From: Anaerolineae bacterium
GTDB lineage: Bacteria; Chloroflexota; Anaerolineae; JAADDB01
Length of the DNA stretch: 51,448 nucleotides
Direction of reading: 5' to 3'
NCBI GenBank assembly: GCA_015490995.1
Contig: WFWT01000040.1
Location: forward strand, 1 to 51,448
The notes beneath the pieces were generated by a model. The model saw only the letters and a program-made list of their open reading frames with translations, was not told the origin of the DNA and made no database searches. The translations under genes were made by a program, and so were the position numbers. How positions within the stretch are numbered: position 1 is the stretch's first letter; each line of letters opens with the position of its first letter. Below are positions 42,364 through 51,448 of the stretch, piece after piece.

Positions 42364-44967
42364 ATGACCACCCCTGTTCGGCGTCAGTACCTGCAAATTA
42401 AACGGCAGTATCCGGATGCCATTCTCTTTTTCCGCCTAGGCGACTTCTACGAAACCTTCGACGAGGATGCTCGCATTGTGGCCCAGGTGTGTGATATCGT
42501 GTTGACCTCCCGACCCGTGGGCAAAGGGGAACGGGTCCCCCTCGCCGGAGTCCCATACCATAGTGCGGAGACACACATCGCCAAGCTGTTGAAAGCTGGC
42601 TATAAGGTGGCCATCTGTGAGCAAGAGGGCAACACGCCTGTAAAAGGGCTTGTGCCGCGACGGGTGGTACGGGTGTTCACCCCCGGCACCTTGATCGAAC
42701 CCCAGCTCCTGCCGGAAAGGGCCAACAACTACTTGCTGGCCGTGGCGTGGGATGAGGCAGGAGCCGGGATCGCGTACACCGACGTGAGCACGGGAGAGTT
42801 CGCCGTCACGCAAATCCGAGGTGAAGCATGGGAGCAACGCGCGCGGGAAGAACTGGCCCGCCTGCGTCCTGCGGAAATCATCTACCCCGCCGACGATTCG
42901 GGAACCCCTGTACCCGAGTGGTTACAGGATATACCGACTCACCTTTCCCCTTACGACGCCTGGCGGTTTGAAGAAACCACCGCGGAACAACAGCTCAAAG
43001 AGCACTTTGGCGTGGAATCTTTGGCCGGCTTCGGCGTGGAAGGGTTACCCCTGGCCATGCGTGCCGCGGGCGCACTCATCGCTTACCTGGAAGGCACCCA
43101 ACCGGCCGCGTTGCGCCATCTGGACGCACTTCGCACCTACCACCTGCATGACTTCATGACCCTGGATGAGGCCACCCGACGCGCGCTGGAGCTGGTGGAA
43201 ACGATGCGGGACGGCTCGGTGCGGGGCTCCCTGCTGGGAGTGTTGGACCAGACCCGCACGCCTATGGGAGGACGGTTGCTGCGCCGCTGGATTCTGGAGC
43301 CCCTCGTGGAGAGAGAGCCGTTGGAACGCCGGCTGGACATGGTGGCGGCCTGGGTGGAAGATGGCCTCCGCCGCGCCGAAGCCCGGGATCTCCTGCGCGG
43401 TCTGGGCGACCTGGAACGGTGGACCAACCGTGTGTTGCAGGGGGCAGCGACCCCACGTGACCTCGTGGGCCTGCGCGAGGCATTGGGACGGCTTCCGGCC
43501 CTACACACCCTCCTCACCGAACTGATCACCACCCTAGAACCCCAACATCCTCTGAGCCAAGTGGCTCAACGGCTGGACACGTGCGAAGACGTCCACACAC
43601 TGCTTACCCAGGCCATCGCGGACGACCCTCCCGCGGTCACCGGACATCCTGGCATCATTGCGGCCGGCTTCTCCGAGGAGCTGGACGCCTTGCGGCGGGC
43701 AGCTTCCGAAGGTAAAGCCTGGATCGCCAACCTCGAACGGCGAGAACGGGAGCGCACAGGCATCAAAAACCTGAAGGTAGGGTACAACAAGGTCTTCGGG
43801 TACTACATCGAAGTAACAAAACCGAACCTGCACCTTGTACCCAAGGACTACGTGCGCAAACAGACCCTGGTCAACGCGGAACGCTTCATAACGCCGGAGC
43901 TCAAAGAATACGAGTCCCTTGTCCTGAACGCGCAGGAACGCATCGTCGAACTGGAAACCCGCCTCTTTCGGGAGGTGGTGGAACGGGTCGCCAGGGAAGG
44001 ACATCGCCTACTGGCCACTGCCCGCGCCCTGGCCGAGCTGGACGTGGTCCTCTCCCTGGCCGAGGTAGCCGTCACCCACGGGTACGTACGCCCACGCCTC
44101 TCCGACAACCTGGAAATCCACATCCGGGCCGGACGGCACCCGGTGGTCGAAGTAACCCAGGATACCCCCTTTGTGCCCAACGATACCCACATGACCCCCG
44201 ACGCGCCCATTCACATCATCACCGGTCCGAACATGGCCGGTAAGTCCACGTACTTGCGCCAGGTGGCCTTAATCGTCCTCATGGCCCAAATAGGGTCCTT
44301 CGTCCCCGCCGCGGAAGCGCACATTGGCCTGGTGGACCGCGTGTTTACCCGCATTGGTACCGGCGACGAAATCCACCGCGGCCAGTCCACCTTCATGGTG
44401 GAAATGCTGGAGACCGCGCACATCCTTCACCACGCGACCGAACGCTCCCTGGTGGTGCTGGACGAAGTGGGCCGGGGCACCAGCACGTATGACGGACTGG
44501 CCATTGCCTGGGCCATTGTGGAGTACATCCACAACCATCCCCGGTTGCGGTGTCGTACCCTATTTGCCACCCACTACCACGAACTGACCCGCCTGGCAGA
44601 CCGGTTGCCCGGGGTGCGCAACTTCCGGGTGGACGTCGCGGAGGAAGGGAACACGGTCGTTTTCCTGCACACCATCGTGCCGGGAGGCGCGGATAAATCG
44701 TACGGGGTGCACGTGGCAGAGCTGGCCGGCATGCCACGCCAGGTGGTCCAGCGGGCACGCGAGTTGATGAGCGAGCTGGAAAACGGCACAGCCATCCCCT
44801 CCATGTCCTCCCGGCGTACAGGAAAACCTCAAGTAGTGCAGTTGCCCCTGTTTGTCACCGAACATCCCGTCCTTGAAGAACTCCAGCGCCTCGACATCAA
44901 CCAAATGACCCCCTTAGAAGCTCTCAACGTCCTGTACGAACTCCAGCAACGTGCCCGCAAAGCCTGA
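42364..44967 (+). CDS. mutS: DNA mismatch repair protein MutS
   Basis: An 867-residue ATPase that recognises mismatches and small loops. The mismatch-reading FxE motif is F28-x-E30 in GDFYETF. Connector, lever and clamp domains follow in normal order. The ATPase has Walker A GPNMAGKST (near 620), Walker B VVLDEVGRGTST and the helix-turn-helix at the end. GAAGGAGG precedes the ATG. The length fits MutS1. No mutL is in the window. Confidence 0.98.
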   Translation: MTTPVRRQYLQIKRQYPDAILFFRLGDFYETFDEDARIVAQVCDIVLTSRPVGKGERVPLAGVPYHSAETHIAKLLKAGYKVAICEQEGNTPVKGLVPRRVVRVFTPGTLIEPQLLPERANNYLLAVAWDEAGAGIAYTDVSTGEFAVTQIRGEAWEQRAREELARLRPAEIIYPADDSGTPVPEWLQDIPTHLSPYDAWRFEETTAEQQLKEHFGVESLAGFGVEGLPLAMRAAGALIAYLEGTQPAALRHLDALRTYHLHDFMTLDEATRRALELVETMRDGSVRGSLLGVLDQTRTPMGGRLLRRWILEPLVEREPLERRLDMVAAWVEDGLRRAEARDLLRGLGDLERWTNRVLQGAATPRDLVGLREALGRLPALHTLLTELITTLEPQHPLSQVAQRLDTCEDVHTLLTQAIADDPPAVTGHPGIIAAGFSEELDALRRAASEGKAWIANLERRERERTGIKNLKVGYNKVFGYYIEVTKPNLHLVPKDYVRKQTLVNAERFITPELKEYESLVLNAQERIVELETRLFREVVERVAREGHRLLATARALAELDVVLSLAEVAVTHGYVRPRLSDNLEIHIRAGRHPVVEVTQDTPFVPNDTHMTPDAPIHIITGPNMAGKSTYLRQVALIVLMAQIGSFVPAAEAHIGLVDRVFTRIGTGDEIHRGQSTFMVEMLETAHILHHATERSLVVLDEVGRGTSTYDGLAIAWAIVEYIHNHPRLRCRTLFATHYHELTRLADRLPGVRNFRVDVAEEGNTVVFLHTIVPGGADKSYGVHVAELAGMPRQVVQRARELMSELENGTAIPSMSSRRTGKPQVVQLPLFVTEHPVLEELQRLDINQMTPLEALNVLYELQQRARKA

Positions 44968-45070
44968 TCTTCGCTCCGAGCAACGGAGCGGGTACCGGAT
45001 CCTAATGCGCGCCAACCTGAAGCCATCCTTCTGGACAGGGCGGATCTTCGCTTTCCTCACACGCCGTATG

Positions 45071-45076
45071 TATAAT
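45071..45076 (+). promoter_or_regulatory. Candidate -10 of the secA promoter
   Basis: A perfect TATAAT 150 bp before secA. The -35 region is poor, so confidence is low. Confidence 0.3.
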
Positions 45077-45225
45077 GGGTTTGAACGCTGTCAGTGGGGC
45101 GGGTAGACCACGCGGACATCATCCAAAACCCTCCACCCAATTGTGGTTCCTCCCGCGCCCACGCGAGAAAGGACGTTTCCGAGCGTTCTCCGTAGCTCAA
45201 TACCTGAACGGAAAGTGAGTTTACC

Positions 45226-48200
45226 ATGTTCAAGACACTGCTAAAGAAGGTTGTTGGGGACCGTAACGAGAAGGAAATCGCCCGGCTAATGCCGGTAATA
45301 GAAGAGATCAACGCCCTGGAGCCCGAAATCCGGCGTTTGCCGGACCATGCGTTTCCGGAGCGGACACGGGCGTTCAAAGAGCGCATTGTGCGTGAAACCG
45401 CGCCGCTGCGTGAAACCCTCCGGGAAGCCAAGGAAGCACTGGAAGCCGCCCGCGATCCGGTGGAAATCGAACGGCTGCGCGGGGAGGTGAAAAAACGCCA
45501 TCGTGCCCTCCTGGATGCGGAGGAGGACATCCTCTGGGATATCTTGCCGGAGGCCTTTGCCCTGGTACGAGAGGCAGCACGTCGAACCATCGGCCTGCGC
45601 CACTACGACGTCCAGCTGATCGGCGGCATCGTGCTCCACCAGGGCAAAGTGGCCGAAATGCGGACCGGTGAAGGTAAAACGCTGGTGGCCACGCTTCCCC
45701 TGTACCTGAACGCCCTTACCGGCCGAGGAGTCCACCTGGTCACGCCGAATGATTATCTCTCCAAGTTCGGTCTTCAGTGGATGGGACCAATATACCACTT
45801 CCTGGGCTTAAAGGCCGCGGTCATCCAGTCCGGAGCCGGAGATCCCGACAAGGCCTCCTACATTTACGATCCGGACTATCAGGCCGAAGACGACCGGTAC
45901 CTTCACCTCCGTCCAATTACCCGGAAAGAAGCATACCTGGCGGACATCACTTACGGGACCAACAACGAGTTCGGGTTTGACTACCTTCGAGACAACATGG
46001 TGTACGATTTGAGCCGGGTAGTGCAGCGGGAGCTCCACTACGCTATTATCGACGAAGTGGACAGCATCCTTATCGACGAAGCGCGCACGCCCCTGATCAT
46101 CTCCGCGCCCGACGAAGAGTCCTCCGAGTATTACGTGAAGTTCGCCGAGCTGGTCCGTCGCCTCCGGCCCGATGAGGATTACATCGTGGATGAGAAGGAC
46201 CGGGTGGTGATACTCACCGAGGCGGGCATCGCCAAAATCGAAAAGTGGCTGGGCATCGACAACCTCTACAGCCCAGAACACCTCCACCTCACCCCCTACC
46301 TGGAGAACGCGCTGAAAGCGCAAGCCCTGTTCCACCGGGATAAGGATTACGTGGTTAAGGACGGCGAAATTATCATTGTCGATCCGTTCACCGGCCGCCT
46401 GATGTACGGCCGGCGGTACTCGGAGGGCCTCCACCAGGCCATTGAGGCCAAGGAAGGAGTACCTGTTCAGCGGGAGAGCCTGACCCTGGCTACCATCACC
46501 TTCCAGAACTTCTTCCGCATGTACAACAAACTGGCAGGCATGACCGGCACCGCGGCCACGGAGGCCGAGGAGTTGGGCAAGATCTACGGCCTGGACGTGG
46601 TCGTCATTCCCACCAATATTGAATGGCGGGCACGACAAGGGGATCTCCACACCCGTGTGGAACGACGGGACGGAGTGGACGTCACCGTCTACGAGAAGCC
46701 GGAAACGGGGGAGATCTACTACAAGCGCATTGACTATCCGGACGTGATCTACAAGACGGAATCGGCTAAGTTCAAGGCCGTCGTGGAGGAGATCGAACAC
46801 TGGCATCGCCAGGGACGCCCCGTGCTGGTGGGCACTGTGGCCATCGAGACGTCGGAACGCCTGTCCCGCATGTTGAAACAACGGGGCATTCCTCACAACG
46901 TGCTGAACGCGAAGTATCACGAGAAGGAAGCGATCATTATCGCCCAGGCCGGACGCCCCGGCGCGGTGACCATCGCTACTAACATGGCCGGCCGCGGTGT
47001 GGACATCCTTCTGGGCGGTAACCCCGAGGGGTTGGCCCGCGAGGCCCTACGCAAGGAAGGCGTGGACTTGACCACTATCCCTGCTCGGGAGTGGGACGAT
47101 GCCCTCAAAATGCTGCGGGCAGGCCAGGATCCCACAACCCGCTATCCCACCCGATGGGCCGAAGTCCTAAAGGAGAAGTACGAGCAGGTACAGCGCGATC
47201 GGAAGAAGGTATGGGAGCTGGGTGGGTTACACGTCATCGGCACGGAGCGCCATGAAGCACGACGTATCGACAACCAGCTGCGCGGCCGCGCCGGCCGCCA
47301 GGGCGATCCCGGTTCCAGCCGCTTCTACGTCTCCCTCGAAGACGAACTCATGCGCCGTTTCGGCGGATCCACCTTGGCCAACCTCATGGACCGCCTAGGG
47401 GTCGATGACGACATGCCCATCGAAAGCCAGGCGGTCAGCAAGGCCATCGAAAACGCCCAAATGCGGGTCGAAGGTTACAATTTTGACATTCGCAAACGGG
47501 TGCTGGAGTTCGACAGCGTCATCAACAAACAACGGGAGGTGATCTACGAACAGCGCCGACGCATTCTCACCTCCTCTAACCTGCAGCCTACCATCATGGA
47601 CATGGTGGTGCGCACCATCGACGATCTCCTGGCCGCATACACGGCCAGCGACTGGTCTCAGGAATGGGATGTAGAAGGACTTTACGAAGCGATCAAAGCC
47701 TTCCTGCCCTTGCCGGAATCGATCACCCCGGACAGCTGGCGATCCCTAAGCCGGGATGCCTTGCGGGAAGAGCTCATCCACCTGGCCGAACAGGCGTACG
47801 CCCAGAAGGAAGCGGAATTGGGAACCGAAACCATGCGCCAGGTGGAACGGTGGCTGATGCTGCGCGCGGTGGACTCCCGGTGGGTGCGCCACCTCACCAG
47901 CCTGGAAAACCTGCGCCAGGGGATTGGCCTACGCGCGCTGGCGCAGGAGGACCCGCTAGTGGCCTTTCAACGGGAGGCCCATAAGCTGTACCAGGAGCTG
48001 GTGGACGCCATCCGCAGCGACGTGGTGTACAGCATTTTCAAGGTCGAAGTGGCCCCCGCAGCCGTGACCCAACCCCGCTACCGCAACATCACATATGGTC
48101 GTGGGGGAAGTGCCGGACAGGATCGGCCGCGCGAGCCTGAACGCCGAGCACACCCTAACCTGGGACGCAACGACCCTTGCTGGTGTGGTTCGGGGAAGAA

Positions 48201-48348
48201 GTACAAACACTGCCACTGGGCCGCCGATCACGGCTATGGAACCGATGGTCGGTCCGGACAGGCACCGACAGCCACCGCTCAGGCCGCTACCGTGACCGGC
48301 ACACCCCGTAAGCCCAAGAAGAAAAAGAAGAAGAGAAAAAAACGCTGA
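45226..48348 (+). CDS. secA: Preprotein translocase ATPase SecA
   Basis: A 1040-residue motor that pushes preproteins through SecYEG. NBD1 carries the Walker A motif MRTGEGKT and Walker B region IDEVDSILIDEARTPL. The PPXD, NBD2 (GTERHEARRIDNQLRGRAGRQGDPG-type helicase motif) and scaffold domains follow. The C-terminus has a zinc-binding SEC-C finger (CWCGSGKKYKHCH; ligands C, C, C and H) for SecB or ribosome contact. A very basic Lys/Arg tail follows (PKKKKKKRKKR). The length is greater than E. coli SecA (901), mainly from insertions in NBD2 and this tail. The ribosome binding site before the ATG is weak. Confidence 0.98.
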   Translation: MFKTLLKKVVGDRNEKEIARLMPVIEEINALEPEIRRLPDHAFPERTRAFKERIVRETAPLRETLREAKEALEAARDPVEIERLRGEVKKRHRALLDAEEDILWDILPEAFALVREAARRTIGLRHYDVQLIGGIVLHQGKVAEMRTGEGKTLVATLPLYLNALTGRGVHLVTPNDYLSKFGLQWMGPIYHFLGLKAAVIQSGAGDPDKASYIYDPDYQAEDDRYLHLRPITRKEAYLADITYGTNNEFGFDYLRDNMVYDLSRVVQRELHYAIIDEVDSILIDEARTPLIISAPDEESSEYYVKFAELVRRLRPDEDYIVDEKDRVVILTEAGIAKIEKWLGIDNLYSPEHLHLTPYLENALKAQALFHRDKDYVVKDGEIIIVDPFTGRLMYGRRYSEGLHQAIEAKEGVPVQRESLTLATITFQNFFRMYNKLAGMTGTAATEAEELGKIYGLDVVVIPTNIEWRARQGDLHTRVERRDGVDVTVYEKPETGEIYYKRIDYPDVIYKTESAKFKAVVEEIEHWHRQGRPVLVGTVAIETSERLSRMLKQRGIPHNVLNAKYHEKEAIIIAQAGRPGAVTIATNMAGRGVDILLGGNPEGLAREALRKEGVDLTTIPAREWDDALKMLRAGQDPTTRYPTRWAEVLKEKYEQVQRDRKKVWELGGLHVIGTERHEARRIDNQLRGRAGRQGDPGSSRFYVSLEDELMRRFGGSTLANLMDRLGVDDDMPIESQAVSKAIENAQMRVEGYNFDIRKRVLEFDSVINKQREVIYEQRRRILTSSNLQPTIMDMVVRTIDDLLAAYTASDWSQEWDVEGLYEAIKAFLPLPESITPDSWRSLSRDALREELIHLAEQAYAQKEAELGTETMRQVERWLMLRAVDSRWVRHLTSLENLRQGIGLRALAQEDPLVAFQREAHKLYQELVDAIRSDVVYSIFKVEVAPAAVTQPRYRNITYGRGGSAGQDRPREPERRAHPNLGRNDPCWCGSGKKYKHCHWAADHGYGTDGRSGQAPTATAQAATVTGTPRKPKKKKKKRKKR

Positions 48349-48393
48349 CCTGCCGGCCCCATCCACACAATCAACCCACAGAGGAGGCGTCCC

Positions 48394-50667
48394 ATGACCA
48401 CAGAGGTTATCGGTCAACCACTGCCAATGGTGGATGGGCGTCCCAAAGTCACCGGACGCCTGACGTACACGCCCGACATCACCCTGCCGGGCATGGTGCA
48501 TGCCCGCCTGGTGATCAGCCCCTACGCCCATGCCTGGATCCGTTCCCTGTCGGTAGAGGAGGCTCGGCGCGTGCCGGGCGTCATCGCGATACTGACGGCC
48601 CAGGACATGCCCGACGTGCCCCCGCGCAACCGGCACCTGCTCCTCCTGGCACGTGACCGCGTGATCTTCGCGGGCCAGCCGGTCGCGCTCGTCCTGGCCG
48701 AGAGCGAAGCGGCCGCCGAGGACGCGGCTGAGCTGGTAGCGGTTGAGTACGAGCCGCTTCCCGCTGCAGTGACCATCGAAGAGGCCCTTGCCCCCGACGC
48801 GCCGGTGGTGTGGCCGGATGGCCTGCCAGGCGCCTCAGAAGAGGCCGCCGCCCACGGTGCAGATGTGGAAGGGGAAACGGAAACGACCACCCACCCCAAC
48901 ATCGCCCAGACGGTCCACTTTCACCGGGGAGACGTACGCCGGGGCCTTGAAGAGGCGGACATCATCGTGGAGTACACCTTTACCACCCCTTGGGTCCACC
49001 AAAATTACTTGGAACCCCATGCCACGGTCGTACAACCCAACCCTGAAACCGGCGGCGCCACGGTGTGGACGAGCACCCAGGCCCCTTTCTACATCCGTGA
49101 GGAGATAGCAGCCATCCTCGGCGTGCCTGAATCCGACGTGCAAGTGCACGTCATGCCGGTAGGGGGCGGTTTTGGCGGCAAATTTATCCTCTATGAGCCC
49201 CTGATCGCCCTGGCCGCTCGCCAGGTAGGACGCCCTGTACGCCTGGTATTGACCCGCATGGAAGAGATGTTGGCCGGCAACCCCGCGCCGGCCATGCGGT
49301 GCCACGCGCGCTTGGGCGCCAAGGAGGACGGCACGTTGCTCGCCCTAGAAGCAGACCTTGTTTTTGACGGTGGGTGTTATCCCAGCTCACCGTTGGGCAT
49401 TGCCGCGCTCCTGATGGGGAGTTATTACAACATACCCCACGTGGACATCCGGGGGCGCGAGGTGTTGACCTTTAAGCCCTCCTCCGGCGCGTACCGCGCA
49501 CCGGGCGCGCCTCAGGCTACTTTCGTCATCGAGAGCCTGGTGGACGAGGTGGCCCGTCGACTGCAGCTGGACCCGTTGACAATCCGGTTGCGTCACGCCG
49601 CACGCCCCGGTGATCCCATGGTCAACGGCAAACCGTGGGGCAACATGGGGCTCGTGGACGTCCTTCGCGCGCTGGAGAACCACCCCGCGTGGCGGGCAAG
49701 GGAGGAGGCCCGACGGCAAGGCCACGGTGTGGGCATCGCCATCGGGGGCTGGCCTGGCGGCACCGAACCCGCGGCAGCGGCATGTCGCTTGGAACGGGAC
49801 GGCACCTTGCACATTCACGTCGGTGCCGTCGATCTGACCGGCACCCGTACTGCATTCGTTCAGATGGCCGCGGCGATCTTCGGCCTCCCACCCGAGAAGG
49901 TACGGGTGGTGGTGGGGGACACGGACACCGCACCTTATGCCGGCGCGGCGGGCGGCAGCAAGACCCTCTATACCCTAGGACCGGCCCTCATTGCCGCAGT
50001 AGAAGAAGCCCGACGCCAGGTCCTTGCCATCGCTGCGGAGCTCCTGGAAGCCGCTGAGGAGGACCTGGAAATCCAGGATGGCTATGTACAGGTCCGCGGC
50101 GCGCCGGACCACCGCCTTTCCCTGGCGGAGATCGCAAGCCAAACGATGCAATTCGGCGGCCGGTTCCCGCCGATCATGGCCTTCGGCCGCCACGCGGACC
50201 GCACCCAATCACCCGGGTTCTCCGCCCAGCTGGCCGAGGTCAGTGTGGACCCGGAAACCGGACAGGTCCACCTCCATCGCTTGGTGGTGGTACAGGATGT
50301 GGGCCGGGCAATCAATCCCCTGGCGGTGGAAGGCCAGATGCAAGGAGGCGCAATGCAAGGGATCGGTTGGGCGCTCACCGAGGCCATGATTTACAACGGG
50401 GACGGTCAGCTGATAACCGCGACCTGGGCGGACTACACTGTCCCCCAGGTGGAACACCTGCCCGACCGCATGGAGACCGTGATCGTCGAAGTGCCCACCG
50501 ACCATGGTCCCCTGGGTGCGCGAGGCGTGGGCGAACCGCCGGTGGTACCCACCGCTGCGGCCATCGCCAACGCGCTGGCCGACGCGCTCGGCGTGCGCTT
50601 CACCGAACTGCCCATCACACCGGAACGCATCGTGCACGCTCTACGAGAACGAGCCCGCACGGCTTGA
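48394..50667 (+). CDS. Xanthine dehydrogenase-family molybdopterin-binding large subunit
   Basis: A 757-residue molybdenum hydroxylase large subunit. The N-terminal XDH alpha/beta hammerhead (residues 15-110) and Mo-cofactor binding domain (135-740) are present. The catalytic Glu lies in GARGVGEPP near 705, and GGGFGGK is the usual Q-loop region. The SFR-type loop of CO dehydrogenase (AYRCSFR) is not found; here it is SGAYRAPGAPQ, as in aldehyde or purine oxidases. Normally a FAD subunit and a 2Fe-2S subunit are adjacent, but neither is here on either side. GAGGAGG precedes the ATG. A terminator follows. Confidence 0.93.
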   Translation: MTTEVIGQPLPMVDGRPKVTGRLTYTPDITLPGMVHARLVISPYAHAWIRSLSVEEARRVPGVIAILTAQDMPDVPPRNRHLLLLARDRVIFAGQPVALVLAESEAAAEDAAELVAVEYEPLPAAVTIEEALAPDAPVVWPDGLPGASEEAAAHGADVEGETETTTHPNIAQTVHFHRGDVRRGLEEADIIVEYTFTTPWVHQNYLEPHATVVQPNPETGGATVWTSTQAPFYIREEIAAILGVPESDVQVHVMPVGGGFGGKFILYEPLIALAARQVGRPVRLVLTRMEEMLAGNPAPAMRCHARLGAKEDGTLLALEADLVFDGGCYPSSPLGIAALLMGSYYNIPHVDIRGREVLTFKPSSGAYRAPGAPQATFVIESLVDEVARRLQLDPLTIRLRHAARPGDPMVNGKPWGNMGLVDVLRALENHPAWRAREEARRQGHGVGIAIGGWPGGTEPAAAACRLERDGTLHIHVGAVDLTGTRTAFVQMAAAIFGLPPEKVRVVVGDTDTAPYAGAAGGSKTLYTLGPALIAAVEEARRQVLAIAAELLEAAEEDLEIQDGYVQVRGAPDHRLSLAEIASQTMQFGGRFPPIMAFGRHADRTQSPGFSAQLAEVSVDPETGQVHLHRLVVVQDVGRAINPLAVEGQMQGGAMQGIGWALTEAMIYNGDGQLITATWADYTVPQVEHLPDRMETVIVEVPTDHGPLGARGVGEPPVVPTAAAIANALADALGVRFTELPITPERIVHALRERARTA

Positions 50668-50697
50668 ACGTCCGTCCTGTCCCAACAGCGCTGACCG

Positions 50698-50733
50698 CGG
50701 TGAGGGGTGTCCCGAACACCCCTCACCGTTTTT
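50698..50733 (+). terminator. Terminator after the molybdenum hydroxylase gene
   Basis: A 13-bp stem (CGGTGAGGGGTGT, 50698-50710, with 50716-50728), loop CCCGA, followed by five T residues. It overlaps the last bases of the convergent methyltransferase gene. Confidence 0.9.
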
Positions 50734-51448
50734 CCAGAACAAATACCCCGGGGTAAATGCCGCTGGTCTCAATAATGCGCACGTGGCGCAGCGAGAAAAC
50801 CCGCTGACGGTCTAAAATGGCGTTGAAGGCCCCTCGCTTGCGTACCAGGAGCACCAACCGGCCGGCAGGTTGTAGCACGTAAGCAGCCTCCTGGAGGAAC
50901 CGGTGATAAAAAGCCCGGAAGTTGAGGCCTCGGCCCACGCGCACGCCGAAGGGCGGATTGGTGACAATCGCGGTAAATGCGGCTGCCGGGTACACCTCAC
51001 TGAGACGAAGGGCATTGGCCTGTTGCACCGCCACACGCTCCGACAGGCCCAGCAGCGTGATGTTCTGCTGAGCACCGGCCACCGCTCGCGGATCTATGTC
51101 GCTCCCGTACAATTGCCACCGGGGAAGCAGGTGTGCCGCTTCCAGCAAAATAGTACCAGACCCACAGAAGGGATCCAACAACGCCCCTTCCTCGTCAGCC
51201 AGGCGGGCCAAACGCAGCAACCCATACGCCACCACCGTCTTTAGCGCGGCCCGATGATGGTACGCGCGGGGATAGCGACGATCTAAGGGTTCACGAGTCT
51301 CCTGAAGGCTCACCACGCACACATCCTCGTACACATCCACCCGGACGTTGAGCTCGTATCCGGTCAGGTCTACCCGACAACCGTATTTCTCCACCAGCAC
51401 CGCGCCGGCCACCCGCATAATGTCGGGACTGCGGAAAGGGTGCTCACC
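50723..51448 (-). CDS. THUMP-type RNA methyltransferase, partial
   Basis: The frame stays open to the last base of the window (in-frame residues GEHPFRSPDI precede the first internal Met), so the N-terminus is outside. The visible 241 residues include the RFM catalytic domain: SAM motif I LLDPFCGSGTILLEA and the amino-methylase motif IVTNPPFG. The N-terminal stretch seen, with VDLTGYELNVRVDVYEDVCVV, is the ferredoxin-like/THUMP end. This pattern belongs to RlmL/YcbY-type or Trm14-type tRNA/rRNA guanosine-N2 methyltransferases. No RlmK-like second domain follows on this strand. The stop codon lies inside the convergent terminator. Confidence 0.88.
   Translation of the reverse strand, partial: GEHPFRSPDIMRVAGAVLVEKYGCRVDLTGYELNVRVDVYEDVCVVSLQETREPLDRRYPRAYHHRAALKTVVAYGLLRLARLADEEGALLDPFCGSGTILLEAAHLLPRWQLYGSDIDPRAVAGAQQNITLLGLSERVAVQQANALRLSEVYPAAAFTAIVTNPPFGVRVGRGLNFRAFYHRFLQEAAYVLQPAGRLVLLVRKRGAFNAILDRQRVFSLRHVRIIETSGIYPGVFVLEKR

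Noticed and set aside
45808-46920. 370-codon minus-strand frame opposite secA
   Set aside because: SecA motifs are fully present on the plus strand; this is an antisense artefact.
47956-48636. Minus frame over the secA end and the hydroxylase start
   Set aside because: Antisense to two clear genes; no motif and no convincing start.

Overview
The window is GC-rich chromosomal DNA whose gene content, large Alu-type SRP RNA, mevalonate-type decarboxylase, BTAD regulator and TlpA/Lgt/FtsK set suggest a (probably thermophilic) member of the Chloroflexota. That placement is an inference from gene content; no rRNA is present to confirm it. Genes are closely packed, mostly begin with a clear Shine-Dalgarno sequence, and several have readable sigma70-type promoters.

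Layout. 1-4293: the right-hand part of an integrated element. It holds two AT-rich genes (a small membrane protein and a nucleoside deaminase fused to three membrane helices), an IS4-family insertion sequence, a tandem array of 28-bp dyads, and a tyrosine recombinase that stops 17 bp before a 3' half of tRNA-Val, which marks an attachment site. 4297-10049: old chromosome resumes with the tRNA terminator, SRP RNA (ffs), a TlpA-like thioredoxin/Lgt-like pair, an atypical SDR and a membrane protein with a spermidine-synthase-like domain. 9997-14283: minus-strand operon of an S1-domain protein, FtsK and a lipoprotein-type isoaspartyl methyltransferase. 14480-18346: alcohol dehydrogenase, ArsR-type metal sensor, amidase, ybeY and dgkA. 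18358-24405: UspA, then gatC-gatA-trmH-transaldolase, adenosine deaminase and an orphan gene. 24519-26218: RNase P RNA, six tRNAs (Leu, Ala, Gly, Phe, Gln, His) and an HNH protein behind one consensus promoter. 26367-28555: rhodanese and sufE preceded by a structured, terminator-ended leader RNA, then an SCP2 protein. 28788-34989: large BTAD/ATPase/TPR regulator, Nudix hydrolase, small membrane protein and a ferredoxin-NADP reductase-like flavoprotein. 35087-38938: lepB, pnp and rpsO. 39155-51448: mevalonate (di)phosphate decarboxylase, Kef-type antiporter, mutS, secA, an orphan molybdenum-hydroxylase large subunit and a THUMP-type methyltransferase cut by the window end.

Much of the window is housekeeping: protein export (ffs, secA, lepB, lgt-like), RNA processing (rnpB, tRNAs, pnp, ybeY, trmH), translation accuracy (gatCA) and DNA maintenance (ftsK, mutS). 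The most novel parts are the integrated element at the left (deaminase-membrane fusion, recombination-site-like dyads next to the integrase) and the undescribed leader RNA before the rhodanese-sufE operon.
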